Of a stretch of 64,000 bases of DNA, positions 1 through 8,866 are shown in pieces (position 1 is the first letter of the stretch; every line of letters begins with the position of its first letter). A program made the position numbers and the translations under genes. This DNA comes from Antarctobacter albus (GTDB lineage: Bacteria > Pseudomonadota > Alphaproteobacteria > Rhodobacterales > Rhodobacteraceae): NCBI RefSeq assembly GCF_900101505.1, contig NZ_FMZI01000013.1, positions 58,159 to 122,158 on the forward strand. Reading direction: 5' to 3'. Below the pieces are notes generated by a model that did not search any database, was not told the origin of the DNA, and saw nothing but the letters and a program-made list of their open reading frames with translations.

Positions 1-624
1 GACGAATTGCTGGCCCTCGTGGACATGACCCATCTGGCCGACCGCCTGCCGGCGCAGCTGTCCGGTGGACAACAGCAGCGTGTGGCGCTGGCGCGCGCGC
101 TGGTGACGGAACCCAAGGTGCTGTTGCTGGATGAACCGCTGTCGGCGCTGGACCCGTTCCTGCGCATCAGGATGCGGACAGAGCTGAAAAAGCTGCAGCG
201 CGAGCTGGGGATCACCTTCATCCACGTCACCCACGGTCAGGACGAGGCGCTGGCGCTGGCCGACGAGATCGTGGTGATGAACGACGCGGTGATCGAACAG
301 GCAGGCCCCGCGCGTGAGGTCTGGGCAAAGCCACGTACGGAGTTCGTGGCCCGGTTCATCGGCGGTCACAACGTCATCACGCTGCCCCAGGGCAAGGTCA
401 CGGTGCGCGCCGATGCGGTACAACTGGCAGACGAGGGCATGGCCGCCACGGTCATGGCGATCGAGTACCAGGGCGCCTCTGTCGCCGTGTCCACGACCAC
501 GGAAGGCGGTGACGAGGTGTTGGCGCTCTTGCCCGAGGACCAGTTCTTTGCCGCCCCCAAGAATCCCGGCGATGCCGTCCGGCTCAGCTGGGACGAGGCG
601 CGGCTGCATCGCCTGACCGCCTGA
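1..624 (+). CDS. ABC transporter ATP-binding protein, polyamine type (5' end outside window)
   Basis: This is the C-terminal part (207 residues) of the nucleotide-binding subunit that would power the importer encoded just downstream. The reading frame is open from base 1, so the Walker A half lies outside the window. Visible are the ABC signature [15 protein letters not shown], Walker [12 protein letters not shown] and the switch histidine in [14 protein letters not shown], followed by about 90 residues resembling the TOBE accessory region of PotA/FbpC-type ATPases. It is followed after 81 bases by the binding protein and two permeases, the usual set for a spermidine/putrescine-like (POPT family) ABC importer. 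The true substrate cannot be read from the sequence. Confidence 0.93.
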   Translation, partial: DELLALVDMTHLADRLPAQLSGGQQQRVALARALVTEPKVLLLDEPLSALDPFLRIRMRTELKKLQRELGITFIHVTHGQDEALALADEIVVMNDAVIEQAGPAREVWAKPRTEFVARFIGGHNVITLPQGKVTVRADAVQLADEGMAATVMAIEYQGASVAVSTTTEGGDEVLALLPEDQFFAAPKNPGDAVRLSWDEARLHRLTA

Positions 625-705
625 AAGCTGCGGTCCGGCAAGCGCCGTTTTCGAGATCACGCATCAACCACCAAGACAAGACGACTGAACAGAGAGGACA
701 AGACT

Positions 706-1977
706 ATGGCTAAACCCAAGGTTGGATATACCCGCCGTTCGCTGCTGAAGGCAGGCGGCGCGGCCGTCGCGGCGACAACCCTGCCCGCGCCGATGCTCTG
801 GGCGCAGGACACGAAGGACATCGTGCTGCGCCAGTTCGGCACCGGCGTGTCGAACCTCAACGACGTGGCCAAGAAGGTGAAAGAGGACCTGGGCTTCACG
901 CTGGAAATGACGGCGCTCGATTCCGACAGCGTCACCCAGCGCGCGGCCACCCAGCCCGACAGCTTTGACATTGCCGACATCGAATACTGGATCTGCAAGA
1001 AGGTCTGGCCGACCGGCAACCTGCAGGCGATGGATACCTCGAAGATCGCCAACTACGACAAGATCGTGGGCATCTTCCGTTCGGGCAAGCTGACACCCGA
1101 CAGCGAGATCGCGCAGGGCACCGCACCGCATACAGTGGGCTTTGTCGACGGCCCCGGCGGCACCAGCTTTGCCGACGAGGAAACCGGTTGGATGACCCTG
1201 ATCCCCACGATCTACAACGCCGACACGCTGGGCATCCGCCCCGACCTGATCGGCCGCCCCATCGAAAGCTGGACCGAGCTGCTGAACCCCGAGTTCAAGG
1301 GCAAGGCCTCGATCCTCGACATTTCCTCGATCGGCATCATGGACATGGCGATGGTCTGCGAGGCGATGGGCGAGATCCAGTACGGCGACAAGGGCAACAT
1401 GACCCGCGACGAGATCGACAAGACGATGGCGATCTTCACCGAGGCCAAGCAGAACGGCCAGTTCCGCGCCTTCTGGAAAACCTTCGACGAAAGCGTGAAC
1501 CTGATGGCCTCGGGAGAGGTCGTGATCCAGTCGATGTGGTCGCCAGCGATCACTGCGGTCAAGTCGCGCGGCATCCCCTGCGTCTACCAACCCCTGAAAG
1601 AGGGCTATCGCAGCTGGGGCGGCGGTATCGGCCTGTCGTCCTCTCTGTCGGGCATGGAGTTGGACGCCGCCTATGACTACATCAACTGGTATCTCTCCGG
1701 CTGGGTCGGCGGCTATCTGATGCGCCAGGGTTATTACTCGGCCGTGCCGGAGACCTCCAAGGACTTCATGACCGAAAACGAGTGGGGCTACTGGTTCGAG
1801 GGCAAGGAAGCCACCGACGTCATCACCTCGCCCACCGGCGACAAGCTGGCCGAGGCCGGAGAGATCCGCGACGGCGGTTCCTTCTACGACCGCATGGGCA
1901 GCGTGGCCTGCTGGAACGCCGTCATGGACGAAAACCAGTACATGGTCCGCAAGTGGAACGAATTCATCGCGGCATGA
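706..1977 (+). CDS. Extracellular substrate-binding protein, polyamine-type ABC transporter
   Basis: Periplasmic solute-binding protein of 423 residues, PotD/PotF-like by size and by context. The N-terminus carries a twin-arginine type leader (RRSLLKAGG followed by an Ala-rich stretch and a likely cleavage after WAQ), so export in folded form by Tat is inferred. It sits between the ATPase and the two permeases of the same importer. The start at 706 is preceded by GAGAGGAC. The gene is highly expressed by family analogy. Ligand is unknown; a racemase gene at the end of the operon hints at an amino-acid or hydantoin derivative rather than a plain polyamine, but that is inference. Confidence 0.9.
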   Translation: MAKPKVGYTRRSLLKAGGAAVAATTLPAPMLWAQDTKDIVLRQFGTGVSNLNDVAKKVKEDLGFTLEMTALDSDSVTQRAATQPDSFDIADIEYWICKKVWPTGNLQAMDTSKIANYDKIVGIFRSGKLTPDSEIAQGTAPHTVGFVDGPGGTSFADEETGWMTLIPTIYNADTLGIRPDLIGRPIESWTELLNPEFKGKASILDISSIGIMDMAMVCEAMGEIQYGDKGNMTRDEIDKTMAIFTEAKQNGQFRAFWKTFDESVNLMASGEVVIQSMWSPAITAVKSRGIPCVYQPLKEGYRSWGGGIGLSSSLSGMELDAAYDYINWYLSGWVGGYLMRQGYYSAVPETSKDFMTENEWGYWFEGKEATDVITSPTGDKLAEAGEIRDGGSFYDRMGSVACWNAVMDENQYMVRKWNEFIAA

Positions 1978-2093
1978 CGCGGTGAATGGCCGGGTCCGTT
2001 ATCCCCCCGGTCCCCTTCAGATCCCCGGGCCGTACGCGGTCCGGGGGTCATCCTGACCAAATCCCGATCCGGGCAGACCCCTGCGGAGGCCAG

Positions 2094-2960
2094 ATGGCTG
2101 CGATCCCCTTGAAAAACCGACATGTCCTGGGCTGGCTGATGGCCTTGCCCCTGTCCGTCGTGCTTTTGGCCTTTCTGATCGCGCCCATCGCGATGATCGC
2201 CGTCGTCAGCTTCTGGGGCGCGACGGAATTCTCGATCTACCCGGCGTTCCAGTTCGACAACTATGAATTCCTGTTCGGATCGCCCGTGACCTACAAGGTC
2301 TTCGGCGCGACGCTGAAATACGCGCTGATCACCTGGGCGCTGACCTTGGCCATCGGCTTTACCGTGGCCTATTTCCTGGCCTTCCATGTCCGCAGCCTGA
2401 CCATGCAGATCGCGCTGTTCCTGGTCTGCACGATCCCCTTCTGGACCTCGAACATCATCCGCATGATTTCGTGGATCCCCTTCCTGGGGCGGAACGGAAT
2501 CGCCAACCAGACGCTGATTTCCTGGGGCGTGATCGACGAGCCGCTGGAATGGCTGCTCTATTCCGACTTCTCGGTCATTCTGGCCTTTGTTCACCTCTAT
2601 ACGCTGTTCATGGTGGTGCCGATCTTCAACACCATGATGCGCATCGACAAATCCCTGCTGGAGGCGGCGCGTGACAATGGCGCCAGCGGCTTTCAGACGC
2701 TGGTGCACGTGATCCTGCCGCTGACCAAGCCGGGCATCATGATCGGAACCATCTTTGTCGTCACGCTGGTGATGGGCGATTTCATCACCGTGCGTTTCAT
2801 GTCCGGCTCGCAGCGCGCCAACGTCGGGCGGCTTATCTCGAACGACATCGCGCTGCTGCAATACCCTTCGGCGGCGGCGACAGCGGTGGTTCTTCTGTGC
2901 ACGGTCCTGATCGTGATCGCGATTCTGCTGCGCTTCGTCAACATCCGCAAGGAGCTGTGA
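2094..2960 (+). CDS. ABC transporter permease (PotB-like)
   Basis: Inner-membrane permease of 288 residues with about six hydrophobic segments. The cytoplasmic EAA loop is visible as EAARDNGASGFQTLVHVILP, which docks to the ATPase. An upstream in-frame start at 1986 exists but would add a non-hydrophobic Pro/Arg-rich tail; I chose 2094 because GGAG lies just before it and the membrane segment begins soon after. It is separated by four bases from the second permease, so the two are translationally linked and probably form a heterodimer. Confidence 0.9.
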   Translation: MAAIPLKNRHVLGWLMALPLSVVLLAFLIAPIAMIAVVSFWGATEFSIYPAFQFDNYEFLFGSPVTYKVFGATLKYALITWALTLAIGFTVAYFLAFHVRSLTMQIALFLVCTIPFWTSNIIRMISWIPFLGRNGIANQTLISWGVIDEPLEWLLYSDFSVILAFVHLYTLFMVVPIFNTMMRIDKSLLEAARDNGASGFQTLVHVILPLTKPGIMIGTIFVVTLVMGDFITVRFMSGSQRANVGRLISNDIALLQYPSAAATAVVLLCTVLIVIAILLRFVNIRKEL

Positions 2961-2964
2961 TCCA

Positions 2965-3801
2965 ATGGAAAAACGTCCCCGCAGCTTTTACGTCCTCGCC
3001 GCCTTCTTCGGCCTTTTCGTGCTGTTCCTCTACGGGCCGATCCTGACCATCGGTGTCCTCAGCTTTCAGGGCCCGAGGGGCGGCCTGACCTTCCCGATGA
3101 ACGGGGTCTCGACCCACTGGTTCCGCGACCTGTTCCAGGAACAGGCGGTGGGTGACATCTGGGGTGCCTTCCGGCGCAGTTTCGGCCTCGGGCTGATGGT
3201 CATGGTGACGACGGTCGTCGTCTCGGTCATGGCCGGTCTGGCCTTCCGCAAGCGCTTTGTCGGCTCCGCCCTGGTGTTCTACGCGGCCATCACCTCTCTG
3301 GTGATCCCGTCGATCCTGATTTCGCTGGGCGTCGGGCTGATCTTCAACCAGCTGGGGCTGAAGGTGCACTGGGCCACCAGCGGTTTCGGGTCACAACTGA
3401 CATGGACGCTGCCCTTTGGCCTGCTGATCATGTTCGCCGTCTTCAACCGCTTCGACCAGAGCTATGAAGAGGCGGCGCGCGACCAGGGGGCAAGCGCATG
3501 GCAGACGATCCGCTTTGTCGTGCTGCCGATCATCGCGCCCTCGCTGATCGGGGTGGCGCTCTTCGGATTTACGCTGAGCTACGACGAATTCGCGCGCACG
3601 CTGCTGACGGCGGGCAGCTACAACACGCTGCCGCTGGAGATCTTCGGCATGACGACCAACGTCACGACCCCGGTGATCTATGCGCTGGGCACGCTGACCA
3701 CGGTATTCTCCTTTGCCATCATCGGGCTGTTCCTGCTGACCGTCTGGGTCATGGGCAAGCGCCGCGCGCGGCTGGGATCGGACGCGGGCAAGGGCGTATG
3801 A
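2965..3801 (+). CDS. ABC transporter permease (PotC-like)
   Basis: Second inner-membrane permease, 278 residues, with an N-terminal transmembrane segment (FFGLFVLFLYGPILTIGV) and an EAA loop EAARDQGASAWQTIRFVVLP. It pairs with the upstream permease. The last codons overlap the start of the racemase gene in an ATGA arrangement, which makes co-translation likely. Length and topology are normal for PotC-type subunits. Confidence 0.9.
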   Translation: MEKRPRSFYVLAAFFGLFVLFLYGPILTIGVLSFQGPRGGLTFPMNGVSTHWFRDLFQEQAVGDIWGAFRRSFGLGLMVMVTTVVVSVMAGLAFRKRFVGSALVFYAAITSLVIPSILISLGVGLIFNQLGLKVHWATSGFGSQLTWTLPFGLLIMFAVFNRFDQSYEEAARDQGASAWQTIRFVVLPIIAPSLIGVALFGFTLSYDEFARTLLTAGSYNTLPLEIFGMTTNVTTPVIYALGTLTTVFSFAIIGLFLLTVWVMGKRRARLGSDAGKGV

Positions 3802-4460
3802 AGATCGCCTACATCAATCCCAATGCCACCGCTGCCATGACGGATGGCATCGTCGAGGCGGCGCGGCTCGCCCTGCCCGAGGCAGAGATCTTCGGCATGA
3901 CCAACAGCGACGGGCCTGCCGCCATCGAGGGTCCCGAGGACGGCGCTGCCGCCGTTCCGGGCCTTCTGGCCCGGCTGGGGCCGGCGCGGGATCAAGGCGC
4001 GGATGCCATCGTGATCGCCTGTTTCGACGACACGGGACTGGCAGAGGCGCAGGCACAGGCCGGCTGCCCGGTGCTGGGGATCGGACAGGCCTCCTATGTC
4101 ATGGCACAGTTGCTGGGGTTGCGGTTTTCCGTCGTCACCTCCTTGCCGGTCTCGATCCCCGTGATCGACGAGAACATCGACACATCGGGCTTTCGCGGTC
4201 TTTGTGCCTCTGTCCGGGCCAGCGGCCTGCCAGTGCTGACCATCGAGAAGGGCGCGCCCGAGACCGTCGCCCGCATCGCGGCCGAGATAGAGGCCGCGCG
4301 CGCAGAGGACGGGGCCGCCTGTGCCATCCTGGGCTGCGCTGGCATGGCGCCGTTGACCCCTGAACTGGCGCAACGGACCACGATCCCGTTGATCGACGGG
4401 GTGGCCGCCTCGGCCCTGCTGGCGCAGGCGGCGGCGGGGTTTCTCGGCAGAGGCGGGTAG
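3798..4460 (+). CDS. Aspartate/glutamate/hydantoin racemase family protein
   Basis: Cytoplasmic cofactor-independent racemase of 220 residues. The N-terminus MKIAYINPNATAAMTD and the two cysteines in IACFDDTG (C75) and AILGCAGM (C180) match the two-base catalytic pair of hydantoin and Asp/Glu racemases, one Cys per face of the substrate. The family inverts a chiral carbon next to a carbonyl. The start overlaps the permease stop (ATGA); a longer in-frame extension upstream lies wholly inside the permease gene and is rejected. Its position as the last gene of an ABC operon suggests it epimerises the imported compound. Substrate not determinable. Confidence 0.88.
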   Translation: MKIAYINPNATAAMTDGIVEAARLALPEAEIFGMTNSDGPAAIEGPEDGAAAVPGLLARLGPARDQGADAIVIACFDDTGLAEAQAQAGCPVLGIGQASYVMAQLLGLRFSVVTSLPVSIPVIDENIDTSGFRGLCASVRASGLPVLTIEKGAPETVARIAAEIEAARAEDGAACAILGCAGMAPLTPELAQRTTIPLIDGVAASALLAQAAAGFLGRGG

Positions 4461-4478
4461 CCGGCAGGCGCCTGCCGG
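4461..4478 (+). terminator. GC-rich perfect palindrome after the racemase gene
   Basis: An 18-base perfect palindrome (CCGGCAGG-CG-CCTGCCGG) begins at the base after the racemase stop codon. It can form a strong hairpin but is not followed by a T-run, so it may be a processing or stability element rather than an intrinsic terminator. Confidence 0.35.
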
Positions 4479-4601
4479 CGGTCTGGCACGGGTGGAATTG
4501 TGCCCGGATGGTGAGGCGGGTAGGCTGGCGCGGAACGACCGTGGCAGGTGCCGGGACGGGCCTGCCTGTCGCGGTGCCCGACAAAGCCGGAGGCCCCGCA
4601 G

Positions 4602-6377
4602 ATGCCCGAAGACCAGACACTCATCATAGGCCTTTTCGCGGTGATCTTCGTGCTTCTGGTCTGGGGGCGTGTGCGCTACGACCTCGTGGCCTTCGGCGCG
4701 CTGACCCTGGGCGCCATCCTTGGGCTGGTGCCCTCGGACGATGTATTCTCGGGCTTCGGCCATTCTGCGGTGGCCATCATCGCGCTGGTCCTGATCGTCA
4801 GCCGGGGGTTGTCCTCGTCGGGGGCGGTGGAACTGATCGCCAGCCGGGTGATCGACCCGGAACGCCCCTTGCCCCTGCATATCGCCATCATCGGCAGCGC
4901 GGGCGCGGTGCTGTCAGCGGTCATCAACAACGTGGCGGCGCTGGCGCTCTTGATGCCGCTGGACGTCGAGGCCGCGGAAAAGGCCAAGCGCGCGGCGGGG
5001 CAAAGCCTGATGCCGCTGTCCTTTGCGACCATCCTGGGCGGCATGGTCACGCTGATCGGGACACCGCCGAACATCGTTATCTCCGAGTATCGGCAGGACG
5101 TCCTTGGCCAGTCCTTCTCGATGTTCGATTTTGCGCCGGTGGGGCTGACGGTGGCAATCGCGGGCATCGTCTTTGTCGCGCTCATCGGGTGGCGGCTCCT
5201 GCCGTCGCGCACCTCGATCGCCGAACAGGGGCAGGCCTTTCGCAAGGGGCGCTATGTCGCCGAACTCAAGGTCGCCGAGTCCGCCGGGGAAAAGGACATC
5301 ACGGTCCTGTCCCTGTACCCCACCGCCGAGGATACGGACATCCACATCCTGGGCCTGATCCGCCACGGCAAGCGCCGCCCCGGGCTGGCCAGCCGCGAAA
5401 CTTTGCAGCCCGGCGATTTCCTGGTGGTCGAGGGCGAGCCCAAGTCCATCGAGGCCTTCATGGGCAAGGCATCGCTGGAGTTCGCAGGCTCCGAACAGCA
5501 CGAGGGCGGGGTGCTTGCGCCGGGTCTGGCCCTGCGCGAGGCCATCGTGCCCGACGATGCGCGCATCAATGGCCACACGGCCCGCAGCCTCGGCCTGCTG
5601 CATCGGCACGCGGTCACACTGCTGGGCGTCTCGCGCGAGGGGCGGCGGTTTCAGGATCGTGTCCGCCTGTTGCGGGTCAGGGCGGGGGACGTGCTGCTGT
5701 TGCTGGGCACGCCCCGCAACGTCGAAAGCAGCATGGAATGGTTGGGCGTCCTGCCCATCGAAGGCCGCCACACCGAGGTGATCCAGCGCCGCAAGGCCGG
5801 CCTGTCGATTGCGGTTTTCGTGGGGGCCGTCGGGCTGGCCGTGGCCGGCCTGTTGCCGCTGGCCGTGTCGCTGGCAGCGGCGGTCATTGCCTTCCTCCTG
5901 CTGGGCCTTGTCACCGGGCGCGAGGTCTACAATTCGATCGAGTGGAAGGTGATCGTGCTTCTGGCCAGCCTCATCCCGCTGGCCGAAGCCTTCGAAAGGA
6001 CCGGAGGCGCGGAATTGCTGGCCGGTCAGATCCTGGTCCTGACGGCGGACAGCGCGCCCTGGGTCAGCCTTGCAGTTCTGATGCTGGTCACGATGACCAT
6101 GTCCGATTTCCTGAACAATGTCGCGACGACACTGATTGCCGCGCCCATCGGCCTGTCGATTGCCAGAACGCTGGACGCCAACCCGGACACCTTCCTGATG
6201 GCGGTTGCGGTTGCGGCCTCCTGCGCCTTTCTCACGCCCATCGGGCACAAGAACAACACCATCATCCTTGGCCCCGGCGGCTATCGGTTTTCCGACTACT
6301 GGCGCATGGGTCTGCCGCTGGAGGTTCTGGTGATCGCGGTGTCGATCCCGGCCCTGTTGCTGTTCTGGCCGATCTGA
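4602..6377 (+). CDS. SLC13/DASS family anion transporter with two TrkA-C domains
   Basis: Inner-membrane sodium or proton-coupled transporter of 591 residues. The order is an N-terminal block of transmembrane helices, a soluble middle with two TrkA-C (RCK_C) domains (roughly residues 205-285 and 305-385, each with a GD-hydrophobic core such as LQPGDFLVVEGEPKS and VRAGDVLLLLGTP), then a second helical block ending near LLLFWPI. Repeated motifs of the DASS fold are visible as SAVINNVAALALL with LIGTPPNIVIS, and FLNNVATTLIAAP with TPIGHKNNTII. Start 4602 follows GGAGG; the in-frame ATG at 4548 is less well placed. Substrates of relatives are di/tricarboxylates or sulfate. It faces a tricarballylate operon and could supply it, but it is on the opposite strand. 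Confidence 0.88.
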   Translation: MPEDQTLIIGLFAVIFVLLVWGRVRYDLVAFGALTLGAILGLVPSDDVFSGFGHSAVAIIALVLIVSRGLSSSGAVELIASRVIDPERPLPLHIAIIGSAGAVLSAVINNVAALALLMPLDVEAAEKAKRAAGQSLMPLSFATILGGMVTLIGTPPNIVISEYRQDVLGQSFSMFDFAPVGLTVAIAGIVFVALIGWRLLPSRTSIAEQGQAFRKGRYVAELKVAESAGEKDITVLSLYPTAEDTDIHILGLIRHGKRRPGLASRETLQPGDFLVVEGEPKSIEAFMGKASLEFAGSEQHEGGVLAPGLALREAIVPDDARINGHTARSLGLLHRHAVTLLGVSREGRRFQDRVRLLRVRAGDVLLLLGTPRNVESSMEWLGVLPIEGRHTEVIQRRKAGLSIAVFVGAVGLAVAGLLPLAVSLAAAVIAFLLLGLVTGREVYNSIEWKVIVLLASLIPLAEAFERTGGAELLAGQILVLTADSAPWVSLAVLMLVTMTMSDFLNNVATTLIAAPIGLSIARTLDANPDTFLMAVAVAASCAFLTPIGHKNNTIILGPGGYRFSDYWRMGLPLEVLVIAVSIPALLLFWPI

Positions 6378-6394
6378 GGGGCAGGCCCCCTCAG
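6374..6394. terminator. Hairpin spanning the convergent stop codons
   Basis: CTGAGGGG, a five-base loop and CCCCTCAG form a perfect 8-bp stem covering the stop codons of the SLC13 gene and of tcuB. No T-run follows. It may stop or stabilise transcripts from both sides. Confidence 0.4.
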
Positions 6395-7482
6395 GCCTGC
6401 CGTTGCTGCGCGTCGCGGACTAGGGCCGCGAACCGGTAGAACCCATGCGCCATCTTCGAATAGGGCGTGGTCAGGAACAATGTCAGCACCGCGCCCAGGT
6501 GCAGGGCCAGCATGGCGGGCACCGCGCCGGTGCCGCTGACCGCATAGAGGATCAGCCCGGTCAGGCCGGTCAGCCCCAGCAGCAGCACAAAGGCCATTTC
6601 GCCGCCCCAGGCCTTTTGCGCCCCAAGCTGCGGATCGGCCTTCAGCTTCAGCCCCGCCAGGCCGAAGGCGCCCAGCGTCAGGAGCAGCCCACCCGGGACG
6701 CCCAGCAGCTTTGGCAGGCTGAGCAGGCCATAAGGTGCCTCGAGCCCCAGCAGGTAATGCATTAGCGTGCCCGAAGAGGTGGAGGCGAAACACAGCAGGA
6801 AGCCCCAGAAGGTCGCCTGGTGGGCATGGCGCCGGGCCTGGCTGTAGCGGTCGCCCTTTTCGAAGTTGCAGCCCTGTCCTTGGCCGCCGTCGAGGTTCTT
6901 CAACTGTCCGGCGCGCAGAGCGGCGCGATGCAGGTGTGTCCAGCGGACCGGCGCCCCGCCGACGTCGCGCCAATAGGCCCGCAGGCCCAGGGCAAGGACC
7001 ACCATTGGAAAGAGGAAGGCGGGCAGAAAGATCGCCACCATGACCGTGTGTGACAGCACCGCGTAGAATCCGTCGCCGCTTGCCGGGGTCAGCATGGCCT
7101 GTGCCAGGAACAGCAGCGCGATCCCCGCAACCAGCGCGGTCGACAGCGCGACCCCGCGCCTTTGGAACAATGCCCCAAGCCCGCCGGGCCAGCCGTAGCG
7201 ATCCCAGCTGTCGACCCGCACATCGGCCAGAGCCTGTGGCAGGTTCAGCGCGAATTCATGCGGTTCGGTGTATTGGCACGAGTAGTAGCAGCCCCGGCAA
7301 TTGTGGCAGAGGTTCGCGATCTGCACGATGTCCCCGTCGCCAAAGGCCCGCTCCGCGAACATGGCCGGGAAAGCGTCGCAGAACCCTTCGCAATAGCGGC
7401 AGGCATTGCAGATCTCGACCTGGCGGCGGGCCTCCGCGATCGTGTCGGTCGAGGGGGATTGCGTGGCGGCGTCAAACGACAT
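6391..7482 (-). CDS. tcuB: Tricarballylate utilisation protein TcuB (CitB-like)
   Basis: Membrane iron-sulfur electron-transfer protein of 363 residues. In the known pathway TcuB reoxidises the FADH2 of TcuA and passes electrons to the quinone pool. Two [4Fe-4S] motifs are intact near the N-terminus: C25-C28-C31-C35 (CNACRYCEGFC) and C59-C62-C65-C69 (CHNCRGCYYSC). The C-terminal two thirds holds several hydrophobic helices, including ALSTALVAGIALLFLAQAML, with histidines that could bind heme. The start overlaps the tcuA stop by 11 bases, so the two are co-translated. No heavy-metal or accessory domain is seen. Confidence 0.9.
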   Translation of the reverse strand: MSFDAATQSPSTDTIAEARRQVEICNACRYCEGFCDAFPAMFAERAFGDGDIVQIANLCHNCRGCYYSCQYTEPHEFALNLPQALADVRVDSWDRYGWPGGLGALFQRRGVALSTALVAGIALLFLAQAMLTPASGDGFYAVLSHTVMVAIFLPAFLFPMVVLALGLRAYWRDVGGAPVRWTHLHRAALRAGQLKNLDGGQGQGCNFEKGDRYSQARRHAHQATFWGFLLCFASTSSGTLMHYLLGLEAPYGLLSLPKLLGVPGGLLLTLGAFGLAGLKLKADPQLGAQKAWGGEMAFVLLLGLTGLTGLILYAVSGTGAVPAMLALHLGAVLTLFLTTPYSKMAHGFYRFAALVRDAQQRQA

Positions 7483-8866
7483 GGGCGGCGGCCTCCTGTC
7501 CTGCGATACGTCCGAAGACGGTTCCGATGGTCATGCCGAACCCGGCAAGATAGCCCTGTCCCAGGATCGAACCGGCCATCATCTCTCCGGCGGCCCAGAT
7601 GTTGGCATAGCGGCCATCCGGCCCGCTGACGCGGGCGGTTTCGTCCACCTTCAGCCCCAGGTAGGTAAAGGTCACGCCGGGGCGCAGGGAATAGCCGTAG
7701 AAGGGCGGCTCGGCGATGGGGCGGGCCCAGTTCGTCTTGGGTGGCTCCACCCCTTCGGTCGCCAGCCCGTCCAGTTCCTGGGGCGAAAACGTCCCCTCGC
7801 CGCAAGCGGCGTTGAAGACCTCGACCGTCTGGGTCAGCTTGTCGGCAGGCAGGCCCAGCTTGTCTGCCAGTCCGGCGATGGTATCGGCCTTTTCCGGCGG
7901 AAAGACCGAGGGCATGAACAGTTCGACCGAGCGCGAGTCGATGATCGAGTAGGCCACCTGGTCGGGCTGCGCGGCCACCAGCCGGCCCCAGATCGCGTAG
8001 CGTTTCGGCCAGACGTCCTCACCCTCGTCATAGAACCTGTCGCCGTCGCGGTTGACGACGATGGAAAAGGGCACACAGTCCAGCCGGGTGACGATCCCGC
8101 CATCGTATTTCGGCGCCCGCCCGTCGATGGCCACGGCGTGACATTGCGTCGGATCGCCGACGCTTTCGGCGCCCTGTTCCAGCATGTCAGCCAGCACCAC
8201 GCCGCGATTGTAGCGCGTGCCCCGGATCAGGAAGTTGCGCGCCGAGGGGCCCCATGCCCGTGCCAGCCAGTCGATATCCGACTGGAACCCGCCCGACGCC
8301 AGCACCAGCGCCCGGCCTAGGATGCGCAGGCTCTCGCCGTCCAGCGTGACGTCCAGCGCCTCGAACTGGCCGTTCTCGATGTGCACATGGGTCACTTGGG
8401 CCTCGTATCGGACGGTCACGCCCAGATCCTCCAGCGTGTTGTAGTAGGCATTCACCAGTGCCTTGCCGCCGCCCAGGAAAAAGGCATTGGTCCGGCTCAG
8501 CGACAGGGTGCCCGACAGGGAGGGCTGAAAGCGCACGCCGTGGCGTTCCATCCAGGGCAGGCAATCCTCGGATTGCCGGATCGCGAGGCGGGCCAGCCCT
8601 TCGTCCGTCTCTCCCTTGGTGACGCGGATGAGGTCGTCGAAATACTCGTCTTCGCCGTAGCTGTCGGTCAGGACAGACAAGGGACCGCGATGCATGCAGC
8701 GAAAGTTGCGGGTGTGGCGAGAGTTGCCGCCGCGATAATCCTTTGGTGCGCCTTCCAGGACCAGCACGCGCGCGCCGGCCTCGGCGGCCTCGATCGCGGC
8801 GCAAAGCGCGGCATTGCCGCCGCCTGCCACGATCACGTCCCAGCCGGCTGTTTCGATCCCGCTCAT
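7472..8866 (-). CDS. tcuA: FAD-dependent tricarballylate dehydrogenase TcuA
   Basis: Flavoprotein of 464 residues in the succinate dehydrogenase/fumarate reductase flavoprotein family. In Salmonella TcuA oxidises tricarballylate to cis-aconitate, which enters the TCA cycle. The FAD-binding motif VIVAGGGNAALCAAIEAAEA lies at residues 11-30, followed by GGNSRHTRN, a typical TcuA signature. The C-terminus closes the FAD fold with NIWAAGEMMAGSILGQGYLAG. It overlaps both the upstream regulator (ATGA) and tcuB. Relatives with other small carboxylate substrates exist, so the exact substrate is inferred from the TcuAB pairing. Confidence 0.9.
   Translation of the reverse strand: MSGIETAGWDVIVAGGGNAALCAAIEAAEAGARVLVLEGAPKDYRGGNSRHTRNFRCMHRGPLSVLTDSYGEDEYFDDLIRVTKGETDEGLARLAIRQSEDCLPWMERHGVRFQPSLSGTLSLSRTNAFFLGGGKALVNAYYNTLEDLGVTVRYEAQVTHVHIENGQFEALDVTLDGESLRILGRALVLASGGFQSDIDWLARAWGPSARNFLIRGTRYNRGVVLADMLEQGAESVGDPTQCHAVAIDGRAPKYDGGIVTRLDCVPFSIVVNRDGDRFYDEGEDVWPKRYAIWGRLVAAQPDQVAYSIIDSRSVELFMPSVFPPEKADTIAGLADKLGLPADKLTQTVEVFNAACGEGTFSPQELDGLATEGVEPPKTNWARPIAEPPFYGYSLRPGVTFTYLGLKVDETARVSGPDGRYANIWAAGEMMAGSILGQGYLAGFGMTIGTVFGRIAGQEAAAHVV

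Noticed and set aside
1986..2093. 36-codon extension of the first permease
   Set aside because: Pro/Arg-rich and not hydrophobic, with a better ribosome binding site at 2094.
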